The notes: generated by a model not told the origin, from the sequence alone. Shown: positions 20,571 through 33,116, numbered from the stretch's first letter. The stretch: 64,000 nt of DNA from Gaertneriomyces semiglobifer (GCA_025558075.1 JAHLKF010000007.1:62001-126000); one strand, 5' to 3'. Translations and numbers: made by a program.

Positions 20571-21179
20571 TCAATGCATCATCATACTTAACCTCTCCAC
20601 AGCTCGAGCAGTCCCTTCCACCACCATAGCCACCCACACCCTCGCTCCCAAATCCTGCACCCAATCTCCACTATAATCCACAACCCCACACAAAATATCC
20701 CGTTCGGTAGGCGTCGCCACATACATCTTATAATTGATTCCTTCCTTCGGTTCCAAGTAATGAAAAATGGCTTCATTGGGTGAAGGGAGGGACACCAACG
20801 TCAAATTGCCAAGCCGTGAGTGCAGGGTGGGGACGTACTCCTGAGCTTGTGTCAATGGGATGTCAGTGAGCCACAGTTCGAACCTGTACGCTCGCGACGT
20901 CAGGAGTGCATGCACCACATTCTGGAGACAAGTGGACGGAAGTGTATCCTCAGAAGCCAGATGTTTTGGTAGCGACGCTGGCAACGCTTGAAATTGGGAC
21001 GAGGGAATGGGCGTGTCGAGATGGCGTTTGTAGAGGCGATGGGTTGAGCGAGGTATTATGAGAGATGTGAAATTTGAAGGTTCATTGCAAGTTATGGGCC
21101 GAACTCTGTAATAATGACTTATAAGGCCGACCGTTACGGCGGTGGTGCCCACAAAGATGGCGGTTGGTACACGAGCCAT
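20571..21179 (-). CDS. Orphan small membrane-anchored protein
   Basis: 202 residues, no intron. The first 25 residues (MARVPTAIFVGTTAVTVGLI) form a hydrophobic anchor or signal peptide. The remainder is soluble, with FELWLTDIPLTQAQEYVPTLH, EAIFHYLEPKEGINYKMYV and a C-terminal helix DLGARVWVAMVVEGTARAVE. Codon use and the absence of stops support a real gene, but I recognise no family. Same strand as its neighbours, 444 bp from the DUF4436 gene. Confidence 0.55.
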   Translation of the reverse strand: MARVPTAIFVGTTAVTVGLISHYYRVRPITCNEPSNFTSLIIPRSTHRLYKRHLDTPIPSSQFQALPASLPKHLASEDTLPSTCLQNVVHALLTSRAYRFELWLTDIPLTQAQEYVPTLHSRLGNLTLVSLPSPNEAIFHYLEPKEGINYKMYVATPTERDILCGVVDYSGDWVQDLGARVWVAMVVEGTARAVERLSMMMH

Positions 21180-21446
21180 GCCTGTGCCCAAGTTAGTTCA
21201 TTCAACTCTCGATGTGAGCTGGGCTGTCTGTTAAATATTGAGAGGTGCAGGATCTTGGACGAGGATCCGCGACGAGCGCGTTCCAAAAAAATTGTTGCAC
21301 GCAAAAGTGTATTAATAAAACCCTTCATATGAATGAATTATGATATTATGGGAATGCTTGGAAAAGAGTAATGGGCGAAACCGAAGGGGGCGATGACAGA
21401 ATTTTAAGATTGCAGCAAAAGGGTCCTTTGTGTGTGTTTTTCCTGT

Positions 21447-24400
21447 CTACTCTGACTCAATAGTCGGCATAGTGGAAGCCTGCGATTCTTGATTCGGTAT
21501 TGACTTTGTCAAGGTGCTCTGAGCACTCTTGAAACTATCTTCACTTCGCACAGACGAGGTCTCATCAATGGCGTTGGGTGTATCGCCAGAGGGCGGGTTC
21601 TCTAACGGTCCGTCAGTGGCAGGGTATACTGGGTGGTCATGCGACGGGGAGGGTATGCTGGTGACAGGCCCGTGAGCTGGGGAGTCACAATCGGAGACAG
21701 CAGCAGCGGGAGGGTTTGCGGATGACGACGCCAAGGAAATGGGAGACCCGGCGACCGCTAAATCACCGACAGCAATGGATGGCACGCTGATATCCAACAG
21801 ACGCCCAATGCTATGCCTTCTTGCTCGGGATTGAAAGCGCGTCTCACCGGTTTCCACCACCCCAAGGTTCTCAGCGCCGACTTCCCTTATGATATCCAAG
21901 CTTCCAGCTTTGCCTCGAGACTCTACAGATGCTGAAGCAGAATCGTTCGATGCATCCTTCAAAGCACCGCTATTCCGCTTTTCGGGTCGTGAGCCCAGAC
22001 TGCCGGATCGTCGACGTGTGGGGTTCGGCCGAGGTTCGGGTGCGGGTGCTGCCGGGGGCGATTCGGCAGGCTTTTCGGGCATGACGGATGACGGAGACGG
22101 AGATACTACTGGCGGTGATTTTCGACGGTCCACAAACTTTCGAAGGACTTCAACATATGTACTATACTTTCGGTATTCATTCGTCAACCAATTGTTTTTC
22201 CGCATCCAGTTTGTGGAAGCCTTTTGGCGAAGCGAGGGGTAGGCCACATACTAAAAATGGGAAAGGTAAGTTTCAACGCCACTGCCCCAAGATTTTCACA
22301 CGGGGCGGTAAAACAAAGACTCACCAGCTTCTCAATCGGATCTCTGTAGTAAGAATGTTCTTCCAATTCCTTGCCAACGTTCTCCTGCTGGCGTGACCAC
22401 ACCAGTACTTGCGCCTCTTCTGGCTGCGTACTCATCACTCTCCCTGCAGGAACGGGCGGGACCCATTCCACGATTTTCAATCGCCTGAGCTTCCGATCAA
22501 ATTCCTTATCCCCTTTGGACACGGGCGTCATCCGCCTCTGCGACGTTCCCGGAACGAACCCAGAAGGCACCGTCGCAACACTACGACCACTCTCTTCACT
22601 CCCAGTACTCGCAAAACTGCGCATGCTTGCCGCATACGTCGAATTAGCCGCTGGCCCCAACGTATCAGGACTCGAATCCTGTGGACTTGGTTCCAAATTC
22701 CCCGGTCCGGGGGAATGCGAACCCGTAGCACGCATTTCTCGCATACGCTGCACCTCCAAGACCGGACCCCATCCAAATTCAGAATTGCCTCCGCTTCCCA
22801 GAAACGGCTCTTTACTTTTGCGCGCAGCCCATAGATTGATGGTACACACCCAATCCTGGACGGTTTCTTTATCTCGACAGTGAAAGAGATACGTAGAGCC
22901 ATCTAGCAGACGAAGCGTAAATACATGGGGTCGATAGGAGTTGTATCCCGGTGGGGGTAATGGAAATGCAAGGGCGTGTAGGAGGTTGAACGTCTGTGGC
23001 GGCGCATTGGCAATCTGCCTAAATGTTCGAGCCGTTCTAGCCGTTTCAGAACTAACCCTACCCATCTTATTAGACGCAACTTCGTCCGTCCGGTGTCCGT
23101 GCTGTCCGTGTTGTTCGTCCTCCTGAAACCCAGTGGCATCCTGATCCGCCCGCTTTTCAAACTTGTACATGAATAACTCGAGGGTACCATCGCTCGATGT
23201 CGCATTGGATAACTCCATCCTACATAGAAACTTCACCCAACGGCGGTTCTTTGCCTTTGTATCGTCCTTTTCTTTGAGATGTTTTCTGATGAGCTCGCCT
23301 TCCAAATACGGCTCGGCCGTACTAGGAGTGCGTGACAGGGATGCGGAATTGGTGCCGCCCCAACTGCTCGTACTGCTTCTCGGTTGGGTCAATGAACCAC
23401 CCACGGAATGCCTGCCCAACGATGGAGACCCCGACCCAGCAGCGATATGCAGCTGCGAATCAAGACTGAGCGCTAACGGATGATGTCCAGACCCATTATC
23501 ATCAGGTCGTGCCATGCTCGCCAGATAACTACGACTGTCGGTTCGCTCCATTTTCCGACGAAACCCAAGCGACCCAAACGTTCCTCGACGTTTGGTGTCA
23601 AAAATCGAGAACATGGTTCCAGTTGATAAGGTTGACGCAAGGGAAAGGGATGACTCGTCTCGACGTAGTCCAATACGTGTACCACGCGGGGATGCGGGTG
23701 ACGCCGTCCCACTTGCATCCGAATGCGTAGAGGATAAATCCAATGACCGGCTCGTCAGATCCCGTTGCGGCAATGGCACCTTGACGATCTTATCAAATAT
23801 CTTTTTGAGAACATCTTCTAACCGCTTTTGCCAAGCTCGAATGGCTTTATCTCCAAGCCCTTCGTTTTTCGGTTCTTTCGCTACCAATTCATTCAGCGAG
23901 CTCATCATGCTTCCGACCCATAATTTCTTGGTCATCCGGTTACCCGTCTTTGCGCCTACGTTCGCCCGATGATAATCGGTATTCACCACCATCATCCCCA
24001 TAACAATGACATCAATATAATCCATAGTCGGGTACAGGTCATGAAACTGGGGATTACAGTCCCAATACCTACTCGCAAACGCCGTCATAATCCGAGTAAT
24101 CACCTGACTTTCTCCCGCAATGTAAAGCCGCAACGCAAACTGTCGAAACGCCTCATCAATTTCGGTATTCGCAAAATTGAAACATTCCATATAATTATGC
24201 AGGACTGCTTGATGGTACGGATCGGGCTTTCCGATAATTTCAGAGGCGAGTTCTGGGGGTATATCTGGCACAGCGTCCTCAAAGACCAATTTGCCTACTA
24301 CACCCGGATCCATCTCTTTATAGCTCTTTCCAGCGGTAGAAAGGGACGACGACGTGGCCTTACTGTCCAAATCTTCATCCGAATCACTCTGCACATGTCG

Positions 24401-26058
24401 CAAACTTTCATCTTTTGCTGCAACATTCCCAGTTTTCGACCCATCGGAATGTTCCGATCTTGCAGCACGCTTGAGCTGTTCAATGGCCAACAATCGTGGC
24501 TTGGTTTTTCCAGCAATCTCTTCATCAGACAAACTTGTCATACGTTGAGGGGACGACGACGATGCATCCATCACATCCGGTGTCGGTCTCTCGGCCGAGG
24601 ACAAGCTCCGCGTCAATTTACTAGATTCCACACCAAGCGTTGCACCAGAAGGTTGGGTAAGCAAACTCGTTCTCCTCGCAATCGATTTGATGACATTGGC
24701 CTGCTCCAACTTGTGTTTGCGGATCAGTTCTGAAAGATCGCCTGTGGCAAGATCTAAACTGGACGGCGGAGGTATCATGCCTGCGTAGGGTGCGGACACT
24801 ATCGAGGAGGACCGTGGTCGCACCTCGCCGTCGGCGGATAGGGATTTACTGATGGGGACAGAAGCTGGTAGCGCAGTTGTGCTTGAGGTATCACTTAACG
24901 CCGGAGGCGTGTCGAGCTCACTGCTTGTTGCGCCAGATGGTGATTCGGGAGTTTCTTGTGATATTATTGGCTTTGGCGGCTCCGATTTTGTTGCAAGAAC
25001 CTTGACATAGAACGGGTGAACAACCGAACGTTTTGTTAGAACCAAAATACACGAGTCCAAATACTCACTTCATGGATAGGGGATGCTATCGACTCCGCCA
25101 CAGAACTGTTCCCATCTTCCGAATCCGCCATATCCTTGGGGCTCCGAAGTTTGGAAAAATTCGAAGTAACTGAGCGCTACGACAAGTGATAACCAAGTAT
25201 AAGTACACGGCGGGGGCGGGCAGTCGAATAATGCACTGAAAGAAGGTTATATACCTTGAAGCCAGACCAAAATGACCCTCTTCTCTCGCCAGCCGGACGA
25301 TGCTCTAATTCAGCAAACTCATGTGGTGAAGACACAGACGGTTCATTCGTGGATATATACATAGAGGGGGAAGAGGCGGCGTCGTGCGTTTCGGTAGCCG
25401 TTCCATTGATAAGGGCAAGCGGCGGAGGCCCAGGCATAGAAGTATCGGAAGCAGGGGTACCAGCTGATGGCAACGAATCTGATAGTGGGGTGTCGGATGG
25501 GTTGATTAATAAGGAGGCCACTCGAGGTGGACGGCTAGGTGGTACGGACGAAGAGGGGTTGTTGTCACTCGGGGCAGATGAAGGCACCTCTACCGTCCCA
25601 TCAAAGAATCCAGAATGAAAAGAGCACGCAGGAGCAGATCTCGGTGCCTTTACCGAGACATCCACCCCATCCCCATCCCGATCCTGATGGAACTCAGACA
25701 TGGACTGCATCAACAGATGCGGTAACGAAAACTCTGGCGTTGAATCACTTTTCCGTATCCCGCCCAACGCTTCGGACGCTTTCAATCGGTCAGACATACT
25801 CGACGGTCGCGTTGTCGTTGTGAGGAGACGAGGTGGTATAGCGGCAAAGAGGGTGAACCCAACGTCCAGCGTCGGGAGACCAAATTGTTCAGTTGCTTGA
25901 TTTAAGGAGCTCGTTTCACCAGACGTCTCGGTAATGGGTGACGGTGTTACAATAGTGCTCTCTAATACCTCGATAGGTTTCGTGGCGCCCGAGCCCCCAA
26001 CAACAGCCTCAACACGTTCGGCACCTGATATGTTGCTGGCCTCTCCGTCCGCTTGCAT
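21447..26058 (-). CDS. EFA6: EFA6/PSD-type Sec7-PH Arf guanine-nucleotide exchange factor
   Basis: 1463 residues from exons 26058-25255, 25176-25069, 25000-22325 and 22250-21447. Domains: long Ser/Thr-rich disordered N-terminus; Sec7 domain about 535-740 with ALRLYIAGESQVITRIMTAFA (the glutamate is the catalytic 'Glu finger') and VVNTDYHRANVG-KTGNRMTKKLW; PH domain about 890-1090 with EGELIRKHLKEKD, RRWVKFLCRMEL, HVFTLRLLDGSTYLFHC and VQDWVCTINLWAA; then a coiled-coil segment (EEHSYYRDPIEKL-YVAYPSLRQKA, NEYRKYSTYVEVLRKF) typical of EFA6. The Sec7-PH-helix order marks the EFA6/PSD class (Yel1 in yeast), which activates Arf6/Arf3 at the plasma membrane for endocytosis and actin polarity. The C-terminus is disordered. 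Confidence 0.88.
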
Positions 26059-28037
26059 TCCTGCAGTGCCGGGGTGCCATTCAACGGCCGGTTTTTTTTC
26101 CTTATCGAACTCCTATATCCAATCTATCTTTGCTTAAACCCCGTCGTCCTCCTAATGCTGCAAGAAAAAAGGGTAGGTACGGAATTCGGCAACGAGGAAA
26201 CGAGTGAGGTGGTGGGTAACTTGATATCGAAATCGTCCTTTTTGCTATATACCCCCGTCAATATGTCAGAGAGACACACACACACCTCCAAACAACACAC
26301 ACACCCCGCTCACCTTTTGTCACTTGCAGGGGGTTTTTCTCCGTCCGCAAAAAGTATATCCGCTTTGAACCGGGGGCCCGTCGGAATCAAACGAGTTCCC
26401 ATCCAACTTTTAAAAAGTTAAAGTATCTTGGTTTGGGTGGAAATCCCAAAAGTGCAAAGCGGAGTGCACTTCTCTCGCGGCCTTTGGCGGGCTCCGTCGC
26501 GCACAGTCATCTAACGCGGCGGCTGGACATGCAACTCACTCTCGACCAGGGTTTAAATTTACTTTACACTAGGCATTGGGGTACTATTAACGGTGGTGGG
26601 TATGTGGGAATGTACTTGGGTGTGTGCGAATGTACTTGGGTTGAAACGAGTGACGCTTATCTAGCCACGACCCGACCGTCTGCACTGGTGGATCCTGGAA
26701 GGAGCCTCATTCATTCATACTGCACGAAGGCCGCCTCTAACTGCACCTCCAACATCGCTACAAGTTGTGGCAAGGTGGTGCTATGCCCTTGCTTGACTCT
26801 TGTTGGCAGACGCTTCCAGACGCACTGCAACCATCGCCACGGTGTTACGGGCGATCGACCTGGCACAACCTATTCATGTTCAAACCTTAAAGCAGGACAC
26901 ACTGTTCCTGTCTACTATTTCGCCTAATGGTTAGCTACCTCGATTAAGGGCAATGGCCGGGTGACTTCTCAACTGAAATTCCAAAGTCAACATATCCAAC
27001 TCTTTCCGTTGATCTACTCACTTGTCCTGCCCATAAACGGACGTATACATACATATACACTTGCAAAACGAGTTCGTCTCGTACATAGTGGGTAGGTACA
27101 TTGCGTGTGCGTGTGCGTGTGCAAAAGGGGATTTGACAGCCCCCCATCCTCGCAAATGAAGTTTTCTCAATTTCAAGACCCACACACATTTGCAACCTCT
27201 TTCCTCATGCTTCTCACACTACCTATACCTATGCAAACGAGTTCCCGCTCTCAAAGCTCTCTCAATAAAGCATGGCGTGCTTCATTGCTGGTGGATCTGG
27301 ACATGATATCTATTCAAGATCCAATTCAAACCCACCACCGCCCGTCCATTCCAAAGATTCTTTGCCCCGCGCGTGTGTGCGGTCCTTATCTAATCATCAA
27401 CTCACACATGCGTGGATGGCACAGTCAACTAACGCGTGTGTGGCGGGGTACAAAGAGTGTGGCTGCTTACCTACACCCGCTACACCCCGCTTACGCAACA
27501 CTTGTGATGTCACCCCAACCGCGTTCAAATTCCCGAGTTCACAACCCTTGCGTGTGTGTGTGTGGGTGTTGTGGCTGCCTTTCTCTTACTCGAGATCGAC
27601 CGCGCTGCATTGCATGATGATGAGGAAAACCTTACTCTTTTCGTCTTGGAAAAATCATGTGTTTTGGTTGCGTACATATGGCGGGCCCATGTCAAATCAT
27701 ATGCAATGGCTGGTCCATCCACCCCAAACGGCTGTGCTAATTCCAAGTGTGCTGCTGATTGCTTGGCATTGCCAAATGTTTGCAATGAGAAAGATGACGC
27801 ACACACACGCAACCCAACGCACGCAACGCACGCAACGCATTGTAAAAAGGGGGAACCATCAATATAAAAAGGGGGAGTCGACTCTGTCTCTCCCTCCTCT
27901 TGTTAATCCTCCAAATACAAATCTCAACAACCTATCAACAGCAAAAGCAAACTCTTACATTTTTTGGAAACCCATAGTTTTTTTGAAAAACTACCATATA
28001 CTTTTTCTCTCAAACTCAACACTACAGAAAGCACACA
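26059..28037. other. 2 kb divergent intergenic region with GT/CA microsatellites
   Basis: Separates the EFA6-type GEF (-) and the LEA-like gene (+). It holds many CA/GT-rich tracts (about 26271-26300, 27100-27122, 27550-27570) and ACGCA repeats at about 27799-27840. The last 200 bp before the LEA start are A/C-rich, as in strong fungal promoters, with a TATAAAA-like ATATAAAAAG near 27862. Open frames here are low complexity; none supported. Confidence 0.5.
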
Positions 28038-30275
28038 ATGGAACCTGCATCTGAAAACATCCAAAACCGATACATCGACGCCTCCGCCAAACTGAAGCAA
28101 GCCACACACGTCGCCAAACACTCACACCACAACAGTCCTTCTTCGATTCCTCAAGGTGCCGCTGTCTACCAACAACAATCCACGACCGGTATCGCAAGCC
28201 CGGTTGCTCCCGCCGAATCGGCTTTTCCACCATTGACAACAGAGAAAAAGGCCAAGGATGCTTATAACAAGGCCAAAGAGAGTGTGGAACGCGTCACGGA
28301 ATCGTATGCCGCGGTTGCAAGTGAAGAAGCGGGTGCACAACCTACATACAAAGAAACAACCACCACAACAACAACATTGAAAACACCACGATCACAAGAG
28401 GATGTCAAACATGTAGCCGCGCAAAAGTACCCGCAAGCAGAACGTGCAGCCGAACAAACCTACGATGAAGCCAAGGACACTGCTAATCGCGCATACACGT
28501 CCGCCAAGGATTCCACGCGTCAGACATACGACCAATCAAAAGACATGGCAGAACAGGGGTACGCATCGACAAAGCGTGCCGCGGGACAAGTGTATGATTC
28601 GGTAAAGGATACGGCTGGTCAGACGTATGACGCGTCCGCGAAACAAGCTAATCGCGCATACGATGCTACAAGGGATGTGGCGGCCGAGTCGGGTGAGAAG
28701 GCGAAACAGGTGGTGGATGCCACCCGACAGACGGCTTCGGATGCTGCGATGGCTGGTGCGTTGCGAGCTGGTCAGGCATATGATGCCGCCAAGACGACTG
28801 CTGCGTCTGGTGTGAACGCTGCTGCCAATGCTGCGAATACGGCTGCGAACGTTGCGGCATCTGCAGCGGGCAAAGCTGCGAATGTTGCGAGTGACACGTA
28901 CACTACTGCGCGCGACACGACTACGTCGGCTGCCAATACGGCTGCTAACGTTGCGAGTGACACATACACTGCTGCCCGCGACACGACTGCATCTGCTGCT
29001 GACAAAGCTGCGAATGTTGCGGCATCTGCAGCGGGCAAAGCTGCGAATGTTGCGAGTGACACATACACTGCTGCCCGCGACACAACTGCATCTGCTGCGG
29101 GTAAAACTGCGGACGTTGCGAATGACGCGTATGCTACCACCCGCGATATGACTGCGTCTGCGGCAGGTACTGCTGCCAATGTTGCCAACCAAGCATACAC
29201 GACTGCCCGCGACACGACCGCGTCTGTTGCTAATACGACTGCAAACGTTGCGAACCAAGCATACACGACTGCCCGCGACACGACCGCGTCTGTTGCTAAT
29301 ACGACTGCAAACGTTGCGAACCAAGCATACACGACTGCCCGCGATACCACTGCATCTGCAACACACACAGCTGCGAATGTGGCGAGTGCCACGACAGAGG
29401 CGGGAGTGAACGCAGCCAAGGAAGTAGCATCTACGGCGAGGCAGGCAGCCAGCACGGCGGCGTCGACGACGACGGAAAAGGCGTCTTTGGCATACAACTC
29501 TGCACGGGACACTGCCACGTCTGCTGTGAACACTGCGAGGGATACGGCGGCGTCCGCAGTACACACTGCTCGGGACACTGCAGCGTCAGCGTACGCCAAC
29601 ACGCGCGACACGATCCACCACGCGTCTGAGCAAGCGTACCAGTCTACGGCGGAAACGATTTCGCAGGTAGCAAGCACGATCGAGTCGGGGGTCAAGACGG
29701 TGACATTGACAGTGGAGCGGGTGCTTGGCGTGACGAAAGAGACTGCCGAGGAGGTGGGACAGGAAGCATGGACGAGCGCCAAGCAGAGTGCGGCGAGTGT
29801 GGAAGCCAAGACGGGACAAGCTGCGCAGTCAGCAGCGGAGACTGCGCGATCGACGACGGAGCAGGCGGCGGGTAGCTTGACGACGACGGTGGGAAGTACG
29901 ATTCATAAATTGGAAGATGCGGCGTACCAGTTGACTGCCAAGTCGTTGTCGATTGCATCGAACACGCTGCACACTGTGGTGGACACTGCCAAGCAAGTCG
30001 CGGGGAGCTTGACGACCACGGCGTCGCAAGTGGGCGACAAGATGAATGCGTCTGTGATGGAAGCGTCTGAATATGTTGCGGAGACTGTGCAAGATACTGC
30101 GGATGCGACAGTGGAAGCATCGAACCGCCTTGCCAAGGAGGACCAGCGCAGTGCGGGAGCGAATTTGAACGATGATGATGAATACGATGCCGCTGCGATT
30201 GTGGTAGTGCAAGAAGAGCGCACGCCAGTGGAAATTGTAACGGAAAAAGTGGTCGTTGTCGAACCCCGTCCTTAA
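28038..30275 (+). CDS. LEA-3/perilipin-4-like amphipathic repeat protein
   Basis: 745 residues, no intron. Nearly the whole protein consists of 11-residue units usually paired as 22-mers of the form ANVANQAYTTARDTTASVAN, rich in Ala, Thr, Ser, Asp, Lys and poor in large hydrophobics, predicted to make long amphipathic helices. This resembles group-3 LEA proteins (desiccation protection) and the 33-mer repeats of perilipin 4 (lipid-droplet coat). The N-terminus (about residues 1-110) is non-repetitive; the C-terminus ends in an acidic NDDDEYD stretch and VVVEPRP. Function is inference: stress protection or lipid-droplet coating in spores. The promoter-like upstream DNA and strong codon bias suggest high expression. 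Confidence 0.8.
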   Translation: MEPASENIQNRYIDASAKLKQATHVAKHSHHNSPSSIPQGAAVYQQQSTTGIASPVAPAESAFPPLTTEKKAKDAYNKAKESVERVTESYAAVASEEAGAQPTYKETTTTTTTLKTPRSQEDVKHVAAQKYPQAERAAEQTYDEAKDTANRAYTSAKDSTRQTYDQSKDMAEQGYASTKRAAGQVYDSVKDTAGQTYDASAKQANRAYDATRDVAAESGEKAKQVVDATRQTASDAAMAGALRAGQAYDAAKTTAASGVNAAANAANTAANVAASAAGKAANVASDTYTTARDTTTSAANTAANVASDTYTAARDTTASAADKAANVAASAAGKAANVASDTYTAARDTTASAAGKTADVANDAYATTRDMTASAAGTAANVANQAYTTARDTTASVANTTANVANQAYTTARDTTASVANTTANVANQAYTTARDTTASATHTAANVASATTEAGVNAAKEVASTARQAASTAASTTTEKASLAYNSARDTATSAVNTARDTAASAVHTARDTAASAYANTRDTIHHASEQAYQSTAETISQVASTIESGVKTVTLTVERVLGVTKETAEEVGQEAWTSAKQSAASVEAKTGQAAQSAAETARSTTEQAAGSLTTTVGSTIHKLEDAAYQLTAKSLSIASNTLHTVVDTAKQVAGSLTTTASQVGDKMNASVMEASEYVAETVQDTADATVEASNRLAKEDQRSAGANLNDDDEYDAAAIVVVQEERTPVEIVTEKVVVVEPRP
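29187..29318 (+). repeat. Two identical 66-bp tandem units in the LEA-like gene
   Basis: 29187-29252 and 29253-29318 are identical as read, and a third copy starts at 29319. One unit equals one 22-residue repeat. Surrounding units are diverged, so this is the youngest expansion. Confidence 0.9.
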
Positions 30276-31191
30276 ATATTAGTTCTGTGTGTTCTCTGTG
30301 TGTGTTTGTGTGTGTTTGTGTGTGTGTAGTAATAATATCAATTGCATGTCTCCTAATACTACCTCACCGCGTAAATTCCCTCACACACTCTCTTCACCGC
30401 TCATTCGCGCGTAAACGTAATACTAATAAATTCAACAATGGTGACACATTGCGACCATGGTGTACACACACACACACATGACAAGGGTGTGTGTGTGTGT
30501 GTGTGTCTGTCACATGGGATGGGTTGGGGTGCATCAATTCCAATTTCAAACACAATCCCCATCCCACACAACAGTTGTTGTTCAAATTCACTCAATTCAC
30601 AGTTAAATTAATCACTTAGTACCCACTCATATATATATATAGTACGATTGGTAGTGAGTACGTATATATATAATATATAATACATATATAATATATAATA
30701 CATATATAATATATATATATATTATCATAACACGTACGTAGGAACTGCAATTGCAAGTGCTCCCATTAGAATTGATCGAATTAGGAACTCGCGCTCGCTC
30801 ACACACAACACCACGTACGCTCATGCTCAGCTCCTCAGAGGAGGAAAGATAATTATTACTGGCTTACGAGTACTAACTAGTACTGCAACATACCATAACC
30901 ACACACACAGGAGTGCACAGTCCGTCGTCAACGTTCAGCACAGCTTCACACAAGTTCAAATTGTCAAGTTCAAGTTCAAATTCAGAGCAGACTTCAAAAT
31001 CCACCCAATCAACGAACAAAGCATCCTCGTAAGGCGCAAACGCATAACACAACCACACACACACACACAGTCAGTCATCACAATTACTACAAGTACGGGT
31101 TCTACTGCTACAAGTGCGATCTCCCCCAGTCATGGTATGTGATATGTATATGTATTACACTGTATGTATGTGTGTGTTCGTGTGCACAAGC
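30276..31191. other. AT- and GT-microsatellite intergenic region
   Basis: Between the LEA-like and bHLH genes. It contains (GT)n tracts at about 30297-30330 and 30487-30510, a CA tract at 30466-30480, a TA-rich satellite at 30624-30724, and repeated AAGTTCAAATT-type motifs around 30950-30985. No supported gene. Confidence 0.6.
30624..30724. repeat. TA-rich tandem repeat
   Basis: About 100 bp made of TATATA runs with an 18-bp unit close to ATAATATATAATACATAT repeated two to three times at 30670-30710. It can form cruciform or melt easily. Confidence 0.8.
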
Positions 31192-31870
31192 ATGTTCATC
31201 TCGCCTTTTCAAGATGTGATCTCGGCTCCTGCGCCTGCTGTTGCATCTCTTACTGCTGTTGCTGGCCTGTCTCAGCTTGCCCCTCCACCACCACTACCAC
31301 AACTCTCCTCTTATTCAAACGCCATGCTGGGGACTGGGGCTGCCTCTTATACTTCCTATTCTTATCCTCCCTTTCCGCAACTTCCATATCACCACCACCA
31401 CCACCACCATCACCATCATCACCAGCATCCAGCAATGTCTTTTGGCAATGAGGATCAGGAGGACCCATGGGCACCACATAGTCATCATCAACAACATATG
31501 CAGCATCAGTTGCATTTGCATAATCCGGCTGATTTGCTTGTGTCGTCTGCTGACCATTTGTTGTCGGATCAGGAGCGGAAGCAGTTTGCTGATTTCCTTA
31601 ATGAACTAGGTGAGTCATTGTATGTTAGTGTATGTGTACGTATGTGGGCGAGAGGCTCTTTGGTGGGTGGGATATTGGAAGGGGAGGAGAGCATGTGATA
31701 TGTAGCATGGGCAGCATGGCAGCGTGGGCAGCGTGGGCAGCATGAACAGCATAGTGAATGAATTAACCATGTGCAGAGATGGCTAACGTATGTGTATGGG
31801 CAATGTAGATCCGGTGGCAGAAGAGAGTGCCGAGGCCCTGGATAATACGCAACAACCGCAACAACAACGA

Positions 31871-31906
<36 letters not shown>

Positions 31907-32986
31907 GATACGTTGCTAGACACATTTGTTCCATTCTTACCGGAAATTCCGGTCGAATGGCAACTCTCGCACCATCATCAGCAGCAGCAACAACAACAAC
32001 AACTCCTACAGCAGGGCGGACTTCACATCCAAAGCGACCTACTAGTACATCAACAGGAAAACCTCCAACCTTCTCATCCGTACATGACCCACGACAGATC
32101 ATCCATCCTCATCCCTCAGCTCTCACCCGTAAACCCTCAACCCCCGCATCACCCCTCGCTCTCCCTACCTCACATCTCGCACCCCCACCACCACGATGCC
32201 ACTGTACCCACTCACGAATTTCAACAACTGCAGATCAAACCACTTTCGACGAAAAAACGGAAACCCGATGATCTGCTCATCACTTCTAATACATCCAGTG
32301 CAAAGAGAAGACCTAGCATGATGAGTGTCATTTCGAATGACACTGCCGTCTCTTCTCCGTCTTCCTCATCGGCCGGTGGTGGCCAATGGAGTGCAGATGC
32401 GAGTAGTGGGCCTCCGAATGCCAGTGGAATGAATGCAGGGGGAGTACCGGCGAACAGTGCCTCCGCTGCAACAGGCACCAGTAATACAACAGCGCCCAAC
32501 ACCCCTACACCGACTGGCAAGGGCGCACGCCGATCAACGAAACCCCTTCTCACCGAACTGCAAAAGCGGCACAATCACATTGAATCCGAAAAGAAGCGAC
32601 GCCAAAACATTCGTCTTGGGTTCGAACAGCTCGCGGGCATCGTTCCCGCCCTCGCAGCCGCTAGCACCACGCACGGTGGGGCCGCCGCCGCTCGAAGTGA
32701 AGCTGTCATCTTGCAGCGTTCGATAGAGTACATTCGGCATTTGCTGGAGCGACGAGAGTATTTGCAGAAATGTCTCCAGTCTACCGGCGCTGCTGCCGCC
32801 GTCCCGTTTTCCTTGCAACAACAGCAACACCAACAACAACAGCAACAGCAGCAACAACAGCAACAGCAACAATCTTATTCTAATACTGCTGTCCACCTCC
32901 ATCCGTTTTCCCACCGTTTATATGAGCACCCACAACAACAACCCCATTTGCCCGTCCATGAGCCATCCACCACTGCTCCCTCATGA
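31192..32986 (+). CDS. bHLH transcription factor with poly-His and poly-Gln tracts
   Basis: 531 residues from exons 31192-31609 and 31809-32986. The bHLH domain near the C-terminus begins with the basic region RHNHIESEKKRRQNIR; H, E and R occupy the 5-9-13 positions of class B factors that read CACGTG. Helix 1 is LGFEQLAGIVPAL and helix 2 SEAVILQRSIEYIRHLLERREYLQKCL, close to MLX/USF-like proteins. Upstream is DHLLSDQERKQFADFLNELD, an acidic helix found at the start of several fungal bHLH activators. Histidine runs (31390-31427) and four glutamine runs flank these. The start is the ATG for MFISPFQD; an upstream exon cannot be excluded. Confidence 0.8.
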
Positions 32987-33079
32987 CACCCGTGATTTTT
33001 ATGACATGTCATTTTGTGTCGTTATTGTTTCTGGATATCCGTTTTTTTACGTATCCGTTCGCGCGAAAAATGCGTTACG

Positions 33080-33080
<1 letters not shown>

Positions 33081-33116
<36 letters not shown>
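33081..33116. repeat. (CT)n microsatellite
   Basis: Uninterrupted CT dinucleotides for about 34 bp, just downstream of the bHLH stop. Confidence 0.9.

Noticed and set aside
26271..27870. CRISPR-like or satellite array in the CA/GT-rich DNA
   Set aside because: Only simple dinucleotide repeats without regular spacers; the genome is eukaryotic.
28536..29809. Two antisense open frames of about 340 codons
   Set aside because: They are shadows of the LEA-like repeat gene; period-66 sequence without stops stays open on both strands.
31114..31191. Extra N-terminal residues upstream of the bHLH start
   Set aside because: The stretch is GT/TA-repeat DNA with no ATG in frame before 31192; treated as 5' UTR.
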